Assembly (NCBI RefSeq): GCF_040954645.1
Contig: NC_092803.1
Coordinates: forward strand, 66,622,427-66,686,426
Reading direction: 5' to 3'
Length of the DNA stretch: 64,000 nucleotides
From: Diabrotica undecimpunctata
Taxonomy: Eukaryota > Arthropoda > Insecta > Coleoptera > Chrysomelidae
The notes beneath the pieces are model-generated. The model did not search any database. It saw only the letters and a list, made by a program, of their open reading frames with translations, and had not been told where the DNA came from. This document shows positions 44,750 to 55,496 of this stretch, piece after piece. The first letter of the stretch is position 1. Each line of letters begins with the position of its first letter. The translations under genes and the position numbers were made by a program.

Positions 44750-45497
44750 CTTCTTATTGTTTGTTTTGCTTGTTTGTTTGGTATAGGTTGTTAATTCCAC
44801 GAATATACATACATACGACTGTTTTGGATTATTGCGACAACGAATATTTTACTGTGCAAGTAGAAGTATGAAAGTAAATTGGTCTAATTATTATTCCCAT
44901 AAAAAGGATCTACTGTTAGTATGACATATAAACTAAAATTATTTCAGTTAATAGATGTTCAGATAGACACAAAATTTATTGTGAACTTTTATCCGAAAAT
45001 AACAAAAATTTTTACGCAAACGCTCCTACAAATACATACAATGACGTCTATAAAGCCAAATGTGTTCATCAGACATTTGGGTTGGTTTTCGGTGAAATGT
45101 AAACATCAAAGAGGCGTGCCGGGTTTCTTTGATATTACACTATTTTATTACTTTATTAGGTACTACAACTGTAATAAAAAGAAATATATTATTTTTAATA
45201 TAAATGAAAAGAAATTGGCAAAACGATGGTTCAGAAACCAGAAAGAGAATCTAATACATATTTCACTTTGTTAGTTTTAAATATTTGTTTGCTTTGAGTG
45301 GATGTACTCTTAAAAGTTCCGAAAGTAACGGGTATAACATACCGGCTAATGATAGTTAAGGTACCAAGTCGTTACAGATATTAAAATGTAACGAACATTT
45401 ACATACAGTTTCATCGCCGACTGATTTTAGTTTTAAAAATCGTCCGTAAAGAGGTGTCCGTTAAGAAAGAGTTTAGTGTAGTGTACCTATTTGTTTA
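44750..45497. other. No confident gene
   Basis: A 117-codon open frame at 44921-45274 (plus) is basic and AT-driven (MTSIKPNVFIRHLGWFSVKC inside). I do not recognise it and see no homologous block. Confidence 0.35.
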
Positions 45498-45827
45498 TTG
45501 AAGCCAAAAATGCCGAAACGTGTTTTGGATGTAGATAACTTTATATTTAATGTACTTTCTTATTTTACTGCTGAGAAAACCAACAAGGGCCCTTTGCGAC
45601 CAGTTCAGTCCGTACATAAACGTGTGTGTGATGTACTCTGTATTAGTGGGACAAAACTAAAGTCGGTTTTGCAAAAAGCAAAAAAAAAAAGTGGACAAAG
45701 TGAACAAAATGTCGCACAATATAAATCTCGCCGACAACCAAAGACTATAGATCTTCCCGGTTGCAAAGGTTGCAAATTTGAAATCGGTGAGACAATATGT
45801 AAAATGCGCGAAGAGAAAGAAAATTAG
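45498..45827 (+). pseudogene. Helix-turn-helix N-terminal fragment, probably of a transposon protein
   Basis: 109 codons: FIFNVLSYFTAEKTNKGPLR, then VHKRVCDVLCISGTKLKSVL, a basic stretch with KSRRQPKTIDLPGCKGC, and a stop. It resembles the N-terminal HTH part (IVNFF..E...GGPL.PV..VQERVA.AL.IS..T....) of an insect Tc1/mariner-type family, whose next part would begin near DLDDFDKCAIRRTI; the end here (CKFEIGETICKMREEKEN) fits that loosely. No catalytic part follows. It may instead be the remnant of a host gene, which I consider less likely. Confidence 0.4.
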
Positions 45828-46314
45828 AGAATAAGAGAATAAGTAAGTTTTTTGGTGTTTTTAATACTAATTAAATATTCGACTAAATAAATTACACTAT
45901 TTAATCACTTAAGTATTGTTACACTTCGTTTAAATTACTTAATTTAAAAACCAACTTGTATACAATACTAAACTTAATGATAGTAATTATATACTTCAAA
46001 ATCTGAATTACAACTACTGTTATATCAATTATCAACTCTATATTTATATCATGACTTCATATTTAAATCTAAGGTTTATATCTGTCATAACAGTATTTTA
46101 AAAATGGGGAGAATTTACTATTGTACAATTCAGCACATTGGACCAGTTAAATCGATACCTTAAACCGAATTTAAAACAGTCGTATATTCGTGGAATGGAG
46201 TATAGTATAGAGTTTTTAATATAAATTTTCTGTAAACCTTTTCGTAAATACAATATTTGAGGTAATTTAATTAATTTGGAGCTTATTTTGATTAATTTGG
46301 ATTTAATTAATTTG
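45828..46314. other. No recognisable gene
   Basis: AT-rich receptor intron sequence. Short frames are composition-driven. Confidence 0.4.
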
Positions 46315-46393
46315 AAGTAATTACTATTTAAATGAGAATAAGCCACAATTAACCTTTAATTGTGGCTTATTCCCATTTAAATAGTTATTACTT
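46315..46393. repeat. Near-perfect palindrome (two 38-bp arms)
   Basis: AAGTAATTACTATTTAAATG...AAGCCACAATTAA is followed after three bases by its inverse, with two or three differences. One arm recurs singly at 54181-54226. Confidence 0.8.
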
Positions 46394-46939
46394 TAAAAGT
46401 AATTGATTTTTCGGAAAATCTTTTATTTTATGTGCACTTTGGCATGGAAATGCATTTTCCTTATGCATAAAATGCAATTTTTATTTTAACACCATGAATT
46501 TTATTCACAAACTTTCTTGATAATTTCCCGAACAGAATGCAAGAAGTTGCATAGCGATTCATCATGCTGTGGAAAATTGGCAGGTTTAGTGCTTCATTGC
46601 CTCGTCTATAAGGGGAGTACGACTGGATTGTATACTGTCATCCCTACTATTCAATATATATCTTTACTTTATTTTGCACTTATATGCCTGATGCCTTTGA
46701 GAGTACTAAAAGATGAAATCCAGGAAAGTAAAATATATGAAAACTGTTGGGTTTTCTATGGAAACCTACGTGAAAATTGAATTTTGTTTTGTGATGAAAA
46801 TCGCATGTGTTGCATGACGAAATGCTGGAAATTTTCTCCCTTATACAATCTTAAGAAGCCATAGAGGAGTATTGATTCTACTTTTAAAAAATTTGGCATT
46901 AGCGCTACTGGTGCCCTAAAGGTGTTTATTATGACCTAA
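46394..46939. other. No recognisable gene
   Basis: An 87-codon frame at 46517-46780 (plus; MIISRTECKKLHSDSSCCGK at its start) is not recognised and shows no domain. Confidence 0.35.
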
Positions 46940-48575
46940 ACTTCTTTTGGCATCATAACCCTGGATGGGTCTTTGCCTGTCTGGCTATGTCCTTCCATTC
47001 AGATCTCTCTTGTGCCCTTCTTCTCCATTGTCTTATGTTCATTGTTTTCAGGTCGTCTTCCACGTCATCCAACCATCTCGTTCTGGGCCTTCCTTTTTTT
47101 CGCCTTCCTATGGGCTTCCATTGTAACATTTTCTTTGTTGTTTTTGCATCGTTTTGTCTCTGCACATGTCCCAGCCATGACAGTCTTTGACTTTTCACAA
47201 ATCTTACAATGTCATAACCTTCATTTAACTCATTAACCTCGTCGTTTCTCCTGATTCTCCATGTGCCATCTTCCTCTTGTACCGGGCCATATACTTTCCT
47301 CAGTATTTTTCTCTCGAATGTCTTAAGTTGGGCTTCATCTTTTTTCGTCATTACCCAAGTTTCACATCCATAGGTTACTACGGGTCTAATCAGTGTTCTG
47401 TAGATAGTCATTTTGGTTCTTTTGTCTAATAATTTCGATGTCATCAATCTTTTATTAGCATAGTATGTACGATTCTCGCTGGAAATACGTGCATTAATTT
47501 CGCTACTTACGTAGTTATTCTGATTGATTTCTGTGCCGAGGTATGTAAAGGCATCCACTCGTTCGATAGTATAGTTGTCTATTGTGATATTATTTTCATT
47601 GTCAGTTATTCTTTTGACTGTCATATACTTCGTTTTTGCTTCGTTTATTTTGAGACCTCTTTTTCTTGCTTCAGGATCAATTTGTTTGAACACTTCCATT
47701 AGTCGTTGCTTATTCCTACTAATGATGGCTACATCGTCTGCATATGCAGTAATTTGTACTGATTTGGTGTTTATATGGCCGGTTATATTGGTTTTTCTGA
47801 TGACTGCCTCAAGAACTAGGTTGAATAGCATGGTTGATAGGGCATCTCCCTGTCTTACTCCCATGTTGATGTTAAATAAGGGAGTCAGTTCTCCATCTAC
47901 TCTGACTGCGGCTTTTGAACCCTGTAATGTCATTTTTATGAGGCTGATGTATTTCTTAGGTATACCCAGATTACAAAGGTCTTCCAGCATTTTGTCTCTT
48001 TTCACACTATCAAAAGCTTGTTTAAAGTCTATATACATATTATATAGGTCTATGTCATATTCATAAGCTTTTTCTTGTATCGTTCTTAGTATGAATATGT
48101 TATCTGTAGTGGCTCTATTTGGTCTGAATCCATTTTGATAATCACCAATTATATTTTCGGAGTATTCTAATAATCTATTGTAGATTATACCAGAAAGAAT
48201 TTTGTATATTACATTTAGCAATGTAATTGGCCTATAATTCTGGCATTCCCTCTTATCTCCTTTTTTGATATATTGGCTGTATGAGGCCAACTGTCCATTC
48301 CTCTGACATTTGCTCCTTCGTCCATATTAATGTTATTAGGTAATGGATTCTTTCCCAGAGTTCGGATCCTCCATGCTTTAATAATTCTGCCGAAATTCCG
48401 TCCGTTCCTTGTGCTTTATTATTTTTTAGTTTATTTATTATCTGAACTACTTCTTCATAACTTGGATTTTCGATGTGCAGCTCCGCCGTATAATATATTG
48501 TCTCGTTCTGATCATTTTCGTTGTCTGCATTTAGATTTTCTTCGAAATATTGTTTCCATATCATTATAATTTTTT
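46940..48575 (-). pseudogene. 5'-truncated RTE-clade LINE, RT nearly intact
   Basis: Minus strand. The first piece (48564-48253) reads IENPSYEEVVQIINKLKNNK and GTDGISAELLKHGG, the linker before the RT. After one frameshift at about 48253-48290, 445 codons (48290-46953) follow without a stop: ENYRPITLLN-type entry (QNYRPITLLNVIYKILSGII), YIDFKQAFDSVKRDKML, MGVRQGDALSTMLFNLVLEA, ITAYADDVAIIS, FTYLGTEINQNN, YGCETWVMTKKDE and a tail LSWLGHVQRQND...GRRKKGRPRTRWLDDV. The endonuclease is missing, as for a 5'-truncated insertion. The single frameshift indicates a fairly recent copy. It is a different subfamily from 10180-13035. Confidence 0.85.
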
Positions 48576-48959
48576 GCTTCTCTGTTATGACCTAAACACG
48601 TAATGTTAATAGGTCACTGTCCGTGATTTTCTTCTTCGTACCTCGCCTGAGAAAAGGCATAAGGGAAGGTCGTAAAAACAAAAAAAAAATACTTGGAAAA
48701 GTTGCGGAAAATAAGGAAAATTCTATTTTTAGAAAAACGAACCCGGTTCAACTCTACATTTCCTTTTTTTCCTTATCTCATATCATATACAAAGACATAA
48801 TGTATAAAATCGTGGTTGAACTCCGTATTGAAATCCGACAGTCTATTAGTGAAAACTTGAATATGTAGACATAGGAGTGGTTGTGAATTGAGTAACAATT
48901 AATAACGTAAGATTACGGATGACAGATGACACTATTTTGTTGACCACCAGGTTATACTG
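48576..48959. other. No recognisable gene
   Basis: Short intron interval; the 81-codon frame at 48623-48868 is Lys-rich and unrecognised. Confidence 0.35.
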
Positions 48960-49396
48960 CAGTTACTGAGGCTTAAAATATGGTAATACCTCCGAATTTT
49001 TTATAACTGCATCGATTTCTTTAAAAATTTCAAATTAAGCTTATCTTACCCTCCACTTCAAAAGTTATATACGCCCTAGGTACGCTTTTTGTTTTTAAGG
49101 GGTGAAAACTACCCCTTATTGAAGAAACTGGGAAAAACACATATTTAATTATTTTATGCACTTAAATCTTGTTTATTCGCATAAGGTAAATATTGTAATG
49201 TATTCTCTAATATAAAAATTAATTATTTACATTTTTTAACCCTTAAAACCCTTTAAAAACCCTTAAAAGCTAATACTTTTTATAAAAATAATATGAAAAA
49301 AAAGTCGTAGCAGCTTGAGACATTTCAATTATGTATTTAAATACAAATAAAAATTAATACCCTAGGTATACAATAATATTTTATTTATTGGAAATT

Positions 49397-49850
49397 TTCA
49401 ACCATTACAACCACCCTTATGACAAAAATGAATTAAAAAATATTTTTATCGGTTTGAAATATTTCTTGAGTGCATTTTATTTAACGAAAATTAATTTTTT
49501 GCATATATAATTACTTTTTATTATAATTTTAACATTTCAACCCTCACAACTAACCCCTTTTTTAAAAAATTAATTTAATATATTTTTATTGGTCTAAAAC
49601 ATTTCTTGAGTGCATTTTATTAAACAAAAATCAATTTCTTGCTTATAAAATAACATTTTATTATAATTTCAACATTTCAACCCTCACAACCATCCCCTTT
49701 GTCAAAAATAAATTAAAAAATATTTTTAACGATTTGAAACATTTTTAGAGTGCATTGTTTGTAGACAAAAATTAATTTTTTACTTATAAAATGAGCCTAC
49801 TTTTTTCAATCATTACAAGCACTCCTTTTGATGAAAATAAAATCCTTAAA
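49397..49850. repeat. Tandem repeat, about 140-bp unit, 3.2 copies
   Basis: Landmark TGCATTTTAT (TGCATTGTTT in the last copy) recurs at 49471, 49611 and 49751, exactly 140 bases apart. TTTCAACC..CACAACCA..CCC and TTGAAA.ATTT...GAGTGCATT recur with it. Copies have diverged by perhaps 15-20 percent. Confidence 0.85.
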
Positions 49851-49980
49851 TCCTTAACTTAGACATGTACATATATAGAAAAAATTTAGTTTAGGTATAA
49901 TATATTACAATTTTTTTATTTGCCAAAAAACTAATAATAAATAATATTTATATAAAACGAGGTATAAAATAAATGAATAT

Positions 49981-50424
49981 CTATTCATCATCGGAATCAT
50001 AATTTTCACCGTCCAATTGGTCTTCGTTTACCGGAGGACAATTTTGGCAATTGTTACCACAGCATGTTCCGCATGTTGCATTGCAAAATAATCCCAGCTT
50101 CCGACAGCCACACGCTGATCCGCAACCTTTTGTACAATTGCAAAAAATCATTTTCAGCAGTTCTTTTGAAGCTGGCAAACTTTGCATTTTAATTGGTTCC
50201 AAAGAATCTCCACTTTTAGACCAACCCCAATCCAAAATATTTAAGCTGTTATTTCCCAACCATATCTGGATTTGTAAATAACCCCTTTTGGTATGTTCAT
50301 CCAGAGCACTTACAGTCAGAACAAGAGATGATAATTTAACAGCACTATTTTTAGTGGTGGCTTTAATAAAAGATTTGTACCTCATTTGTTGAAGCAAGGC
50401 TGAAAAATCTTCGATCTTACTCAT
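49981..50424 (-). CDS. CXC (Tesmin/TSO1-like) cysteine-rich protein, C-terminal part of a repeat-encoded insect protein
   Basis: 147 codons on the minus strand. The first half (MSKIEDFSALLQQMRYKSFI, then VSALDEHTKRGYLQIQIWLG, ILDWGWSKSGDSLEPI, LPASKELLKMIFCNC) matches a repeated insect protein of the EH..R...Q...W...wGW.......P....AP..LL..I.C.C type. The second half is a Cys array: CNCTKGCGSACGCRKLGLFC, then NATCGTCCGNNCQNC, ending in an acidic tail (DGENYDSDDE). The C-x-C...C-x-C spacing resembles the zinc-binding CXC motif. The family's longer N-terminal region is absent, so this is probably a truncated transposon gene that has kept a clean frame. Its function is unknown. Confidence 0.5.
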   Translation of the reverse strand: MSKIEDFSALLQQMRYKSFIKATTKNSAVKLSSLVLTVSALDEHTKRGYLQIQIWLGNNSLNILDWGWSKSGDSLEPIKMQSLPASKELLKMIFCNCTKGCGSACGCRKLGLFCNATCGTCCGNNCQNCPPVNEDQLDGENYDSDDE

Positions 50425-50700
50425 TTTACTTATCTATTAGTTCCATTGAAATGCTCCAAATTATAAAATTTTTCCATGCTTCAAAATTTATTCTAAAAAG
50501 TACTATTGGTTTTTTTACAATAAGTCGGTTAATTTTGATGTTACAACATGCATAAAAAAACGGTAATTTTACAGGTAATTTAACGGGCTATAAGTATAGG
50601 AATGTTAAAACATTCTAAAGTCCTTCATGTTTAAAGGGTGAAGGGTCAAAGGGTCGGAGACCAGTGGTTCATGCGCTATAAAGCAAACTTCAACCAACTA

Positions 50701-53008
50701 TAAATATGAAGCGTGGGGCATAATGAGCGGGGCAAAATGAGCAATAATAGGGTGCCCATAATGCCCCTGTCCGTATTGCCCCTCGTTATCAAGCTGTTAG
50801 ATACACTCTTAAACCAACGTTTGTTTCTATTTCAGTTAAGCAAATATGGTGCGTAATTATATAAAACAGACCAACAGACAATCTTGGACAGAGAATGGAA
50901 TGGCACAAGCAATTGATGCTGTTATAAATCGAAACATGGCGTGTCAAACCGCTGCCACAAATTATGCTGTTCCTCGTGGTACTTTACAACGTCGCATACG
51001 TAAATACCAAGCCAATCAAGACATGTCTTTTGCCGTTAAAAAAGGCATGGAATTCTTCAAACCGGTATTTACACCAGAGCAGGAATTGGAGTTGGTTGGC
51101 TATATTCAAGATATGGAAAATCGCCTTTTTGGGCTTACATCAAGAGACCTTCGAAAAGTTGCATATCAGTTAGCAGAACGAAACGAAATTTCCCATAACT
51201 TTAATCATACCACCAAAATGGCGGGAGAAGATTGGTTGTCTGCTTTCCTTAAAAGGCATGATGTTCTATTTTTGAGAAAACCAAAGGCAACTTCTGCAGC
51301 ACGCGCTATGGGGTTTAACAAAATTTCAGTAAATAGGTTCTTTGAACTTCTAACTACGACTATTGAGAAATACTAGATAACGGCAGATCGATTATTTAAT
51401 GTTGATGAGACTGGCATAACCACTGTTGCCAAAAGTCTCAATAAAATTATCGCAACCAAAGGGAAAAAGCAAGTTGGGTCTTTGTCGTCCGCAGAGAGAG
51501 GGAAGATGCTTACTGTGGAAATATGTATGGGTGCAGATGGTTCATTCATGCCTCCACTTTTTATTTTTCCAAGGAAACGAATGAAGCCGGAACTGTTAGA
51601 TGGCGCACCACCAGGGTCTTGGGCTGAGTGTAATGATTCAGGCTGGATGCAAGGTGATTTGTTTGTTAAATGGTTTAAAAAATTCGTAGCATGGTCAAGA
51701 GCTTCAAAAGAAAATATTGTGTTGTTATTGTTAGATGGCCATTTTACGCACACAAAAAATTTAAAACTTATTGACCTTGCAAGACAGCATGGTATAGTTC
51801 TGTTGTGTTTTTCACCTCATTGTACCCATCAACTCCAGCCACTAGATGTAAGCTTCATGAAACCATTAAGTGTCTATTACGCTGACGAAATAAAAAATTG
51901 GTTAAGGTTGAATCCAGGTCGAGTAGTTACTCACTACCAAGTGACTGAACTTTTTGGAAAGGCGTTTATTCGAGCGGGAACAATGTCAATAGATATAAAT
52001 GGTTTTAAAGCTACCGGGATATGGCCACCTAACCCAAATATTTTTGTGGATGCTGATTTTGTGGCAGCGGATACTACAAATATAGAACAGTCGCAAAATG
52101 CTGGAATTATGGAGCCTCGGCAGAACACGCCACCTTCACAAAGCATAAGGCACTCTCCACAATCTGGACCGTCAAACAGATCACCTTCTTCAGACTTACC
52201 TTCCCAAAACATAAGGCACTCCCCACAGCCTGGGATGTCAAACAGATTGCCTTTTCACGATTTACCTTATCAAAACGATAAGCCAACTAAATTTGTGTTT
52301 GCTTCTCCACAGCAAATTTTACCCATTCCAAAGACTACAAAGAAACAAAGGCAGACAAGACATCGGGGAAAGACAGATATTTTAACAGAATCGCCCTACA
52401 AGAACGAGCTCATGGAGTCAACTCAAATTAAAGAGGCTAGAAATTCTAACGCTGAATCTAAAAAACGAAAAGTGTTTAAGAATGATGAGGATGAAAAAGA
52501 AAACAAAACAGCAAACGTAAACACAAAAAAAGAAGCAAAAAGGTCTAAAACCAATGTGAAAAAACAAAAAACTGTTGAAGATGACTCGGAAAGTGACGTT
52601 TCCGATGTAGATTGTCTATACTGTGGATACTCATACTTGCAATCAACTGAAGGGTGGGTAAGTTGTTGTGTATGCGAAAAATGGGCTCATTGCTCCTGTG
52701 CTGGAGAAGAGGACGATGACGATGAGTGTAAATATATTTGTGAACAGTGCCAGAAATAAGCAAAACTTTTCTTAAATGCTGTGCTCATTGTGCCCCATAC
52801 CCGGGGCATAATGGTTTTTTGTTAACTTAACATTTTTTATTATTTTTTTTATTGTTAAGTGAGTTTTAGGTTAAAATTGTATTTTGTAATAAAAAATAAT
52901 AAATATGTAACTATATAGAACTAAAATAATTTCCATATTACCACGAACAAGATCAAAATTACCCAATGTCCTTAGGGTGCTCATTATGCCCCGGCTTCCC
53001 CTATTATA
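50701..53008 (+). mobile_element. pogo/Tigger-type DNA transposon with one stop codon in its transposase
   Basis: Left end TATAAATATGAAGCGTGGGG and right end (reverse complement) TATAATAGGGGAAGCCGGGG both continue CATAATGAGC, and lie at TA-rich targets, as expected for pogo elements (TA duplication). GGGGCATAATG-like motifs repeat several times inside both ends (50717-50795 and 52775-52815). The transposase fills the interior. Confidence 0.72.
50846..52759 (+). pseudogene. pogo-type transposase with C-terminal PHD-like zinc finger, one nonsense codon
   Basis: One frame runs 50846-52759, broken only by TAG at 51374-51376. Order: a psq-type HTH (TNRQSWTENGMAQAIDAVIN, then ATNYAVPRGTLQRRIRKYQ, residues 10-55), a CENP-B-like HTH (residues 65-150: GYIQDMENRLFGLTSRDLRK, AGEDWLSAFLKRHD), then DDE_1 with FNVDETGITT (just after the stop), LLLLDGHFTHT and HQLQPLDVSFMKPL as catalytic blocks. 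A Ser/Pro-rich linker with a tandem SIRHSPQSG/NIRHSPQPG repeat and a basic part follow. The last 45 residues form a Cys/His finger (CLYCGYSY, WVSCCVCEKWAHCSC, YICEQCQK). Family and domains are clear. A single substitution would explain the stop; the copy is otherwise intact. Confidence 0.85.
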
Positions 53009-53009
53009 A

Positions 53010-53719
53010 AAAAAAAGATTTAAAAAAAAAAAATGCAATCATACTTTTTTCAAAAACTGGGTATTCTAAAGTGGCTAAACTTTTGGATCATACAAAAAAC
53101 ACTAAAATAAAGTGAATTCTATAGGGAAAACAATTTGTTTCAATCCTAGTGAACATGACGTTAGTTTCATTGCGTTTTTTTTACAGAAAATTGAGAAACC
53201 CATCGTTTTTTTGATCGTATCTCACGTACAGTTGGTGCAAAGGACTTTTACCACCACTCATTTTAAAGCTCTTTTAAAAATATTATATGAGTTTTTGTCG
53301 AAAATTGTACCCGTTTTCCGTTATTTAACGTTAAATACTCGTATTGAAAGACAAAAACAAAAACAAACCTTCTTTGAACAGCCATAACTCAGTTAATATT
53401 AAACAGAAAATATAAGTTAAAAAGCCAATTTTTTTGTTTTTTTATGAGCTTTAATTTTGACCGTTACACTTTTTTTGATAAAACTCTTAGTTTCAGAGCT
53501 ATTCTTAAAAAACCTTTGAAAAACATGGTTTTTTAAACGAAAAATGACACTTTTCAATAGCGAATAACTCAAAAAGTATTGATCTAGTGAAAAAAATGTT
53601 AACTACATTTTTTGTTTACAATTTGTCCTTCTATCGAATAGCGTGGTTATTTTGAGTGAAAAAATTTCCATCCTCGAAAAGGGGTGGCAAACACCCCCAG
53701 GGTGGAAACGCACACCTGC
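53010..53719. other. Noncoding right interior of the composite element
   Basis: AT-rich, with ATAACTCAAAAAGTATTGA-like phrases and a short GGGGTG...CACCCCCAGGGTGG segment near 53680-53705. The frame at 53112-53387 is not recognised. Confidence 0.45.
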
Positions 53720-53929
53720 ACTATATAACTTTTGTTCCTTGAGTAATTATTTACCAACACACAAAATTTCAAATAAATCGATTTGGTTGTAAAGAATTCG
53801 GAGGTAAAAACCCTCAGTAACTGATCTATTAGAAGATATGCACATATTATTGCGGTGGTAACCAGAAGAGCCGAATTTGACTTAAAATACATTTTAAAAA
53901 GACAAAATATATAGGAGTGAGCAAGTATA

Positions 53930-54505
53930 ATATCAGTCAAGATAGAATAACAGTCAATAACAATACTATCCAGAGAGTTACATCTTTAGAATACCTTAAT
54001 TGCTTTTTAAATAAACAGTTGGACAACAAAGATCAGACGCAGATTTAGCCGACGAGAAAGGCCCTTCTGAAATTGAAAAAAATTGTCATTGAAGTGTTTA
54101 AAGCAAACCGAATATTTTGTTTGTATTTTGAGAACGATTTCTGAAGTGGAAATTGAAACGTCAATAAACGTACTTTAATCTTTAATTGTGGCTTATTCCC
54201 ATTTAAATAGTAATTACCTACTTTAAAAATGCCACAAAAAAATAGCTTCAGAACACTAAACCCAAATTGGTAACAACATCAAAAAAGAAAAAATAGAATA
54301 TTTTGGACGCGTTCTGAGAAATGTCAAATATAATCTGCTGAAATGCTGCAAATTGGCAGTTGAAAGCAACTTTAAAGGCAAACGTGAACGATGTAGAAGA
54401 CAGATCTCATGGCTCAATAATCATGTACGATTCTGGACAGCATTAGATAAATTAAAGACCATGAAATGGGCCATTATTGTTCTTGGAGAACATGAAAACT
54501 GAAGA
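53930..54505 (+). pseudogene. LINE C-terminal fragments split by a short repeat
   Basis: The first piece (53930-54110) reads SQDRITVNNNTIQRVTSLEY, LNCFLNKQLDN and ALLKLKKIV, a post-palm LINE region. The second (54290-54500) reads KKIEYFGRVLRNVKYNLLKC, FKGKRERCRRQISWLNNH and ends IIVLGEHEN, the same tail family as 14285-14515. Between them lies a repeat starting CTGAAGTGGAAATTGAAACG that runs into the 54181-54226 palindrome arm. Confidence 0.55.
54181..54226 (+). repeat. Single copy of the 46315-46393 palindrome arm
   Basis: TTTAATTGTGGCTTATTCCC and the following ATTTAAATAGTAATTACCTA match the right arm of the palindrome. It follows GAAACGTCAATAAACG, so it may be the end of a dispersed repeat. 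Confidence 0.7.
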
Positions 54506-54616
54506 AAATGAAAGATGATAACAAACACAGTTCTCGGAACTGAAAGGAAGGTTTGAACTCGACGTTAAAAGACCTAAATCCGTAAAATTTTGGATCTAAG
54601 AATCTTCGTTACTGGG

Positions 54617-54727
54617 TCAATTTTCGTCAAAACTTGAGACTGGAAAAGGTTGCTCTGGTTTTGAAAATTCACTTAGCTCTTCAGCGATGTTTTCCAATTC
54701 TTTTTGTGTTAAAAACCGTCTTGCCAT
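54617..54727 (-). pseudogene. Short piggyBac-like transposase N-terminal fragment (tentative)
   Basis: Minus strand, 36 codons: MARRFLTQKELENIAEELSE, then FSKPEQPFPVSSFDEN and a stop. The MxRRxLTxxEI/L start followed by an acidic/Ser-rich part is common at piggyBac-like transposase N-termini. No catalytic domain follows in this window. Confidence 0.35.
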
Positions 54728-55230
54728 AAGTTAGAAACTGCAAAGAGTAGAACTGTTGTCACTATTTAGAGTCGTTATAAAAAACTGATGATACAGTAAT
54801 GATCCGAGCAAAAAGACTACTGGGTCATCCATGCCCTATTACATGAATTGTGCGAAAACAATGACGAAAAAATGGATTTTATTAGACATTTTACTTACTT
54901 TTCACAACAAACCCTTTCATGATCCTTTTTTAGTAGTATTTTGCAGGTAAAAATACTAAATATGTATCATAGCAACAAAACACAGAACCACGTTGTACAC
55001 AAACACCTATTTTTAGAAAATTTGATGTTATATACCTAATCGAATTGTTGGTTGCATAACAAAACGAAATGTTTAGTAATTCGGTATTTGATTAAAGTAA
55101 ATTTAGGAGACAAATAGGCACCACTGGAACTTATTTAAATTTAAACAGCATCGAAAGGTGAAAAAACACTTGTTAGGGAATGGTTAGACAGGAAATAGGG
55201 ATAAAGCAAGTATAGTGATGCTAAAAATAC
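54728..55230 (-). other. Receptor intron, no gene recognised
   Basis: AT-rich sequence between the piggyBac-like scrap and the donor of exon 55231-55496. Confidence 0.4.
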
Positions 55231-55496
55231 CTTAAATTAATCAGCCTTTTATATGGTGACTTCTTTGACATAACAATTCCAAAATACTCTTGCGTATACT
55301 GAATCTTGATCTCATCGATATCAAACTTGCATTTCCAATTACTCAGATTAGCTATTTCCGGTCTGGCTACTTCCCCCGATGCAAAGAGTCCGTAATTACC
55401 TCCTATTACCCTCTGCAGACCTTCAGAAATGTTGCTAATATCATTTTGAATATATCCTCTTAAGTATATTTGCTTAAGCTCACTAATGTTAACCGA
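55231..55496 (-). CDS. Ionotropic receptor (IR) exon: part of the ligand-binding S2 lobe
   Basis: Minus strand; a GACTAAAA-type acceptor (TATGTTTTAG on the coding strand), 266 open bases, then an AG|GTATTT donor. Enters in phase 0 and exits in phase 2, joining exactly to 34148-34290. Peptide landmarks are SVNISELKQIYLRGYIQNDI, SEGLQRVIGGNYGLFASGE, NLSNWKCKFDIDEIKI and YFGIVMSKKSPYKRLINL. The EG...V..G.YA.. block, a conserved Cys, and F-G-x-x-x-x-K-x-SP-Y...N are standard S2 features of insect antennal IRs, and the KKSPYK element resembles the IR75 group. The earlier exons (N-terminal, S1, pore helices) must lie beyond 64000; none was found in 55.5-64 kb. Chemosensory ligand unknown. Confidence 0.82.

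Larger units (their letters stand above)
48960..53823. mobile_element. 4.9 kb composite bounded by imperfect inverted repeats, containing a CXC ORF and a nested pogo element
   Basis: Left end CAGTTACTGAGG (48960-48971) matches, inverted, CCTCAGTAACTG (53812-53823). Similarity continues inwards for about 120 bp (TACCTCCGAATT, ATCGATTT, ATTTCAAA, AAAAGTTATATA; 48992-49075 versus 53720-53806). The right interior (53010-53720) is noncoding, and the left interior holds a 140-bp tandem array and the CXC ORF. Interpreted as a large DNA transposon remnant whose main gene is mostly lost. Its superfamily is unknown and no target duplication was confirmed. Confidence 0.55.

Noticed and set aside
44921..45274. 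117-codon plus-strand frame
   Set aside because: Unrecognised, basic and AT-driven, with no splice or domain support; left as unannotated sequence.
46517..46780. 87-codon plus-strand frame
   Set aside because: No recognisable family; probably chance or deep TE remnant.
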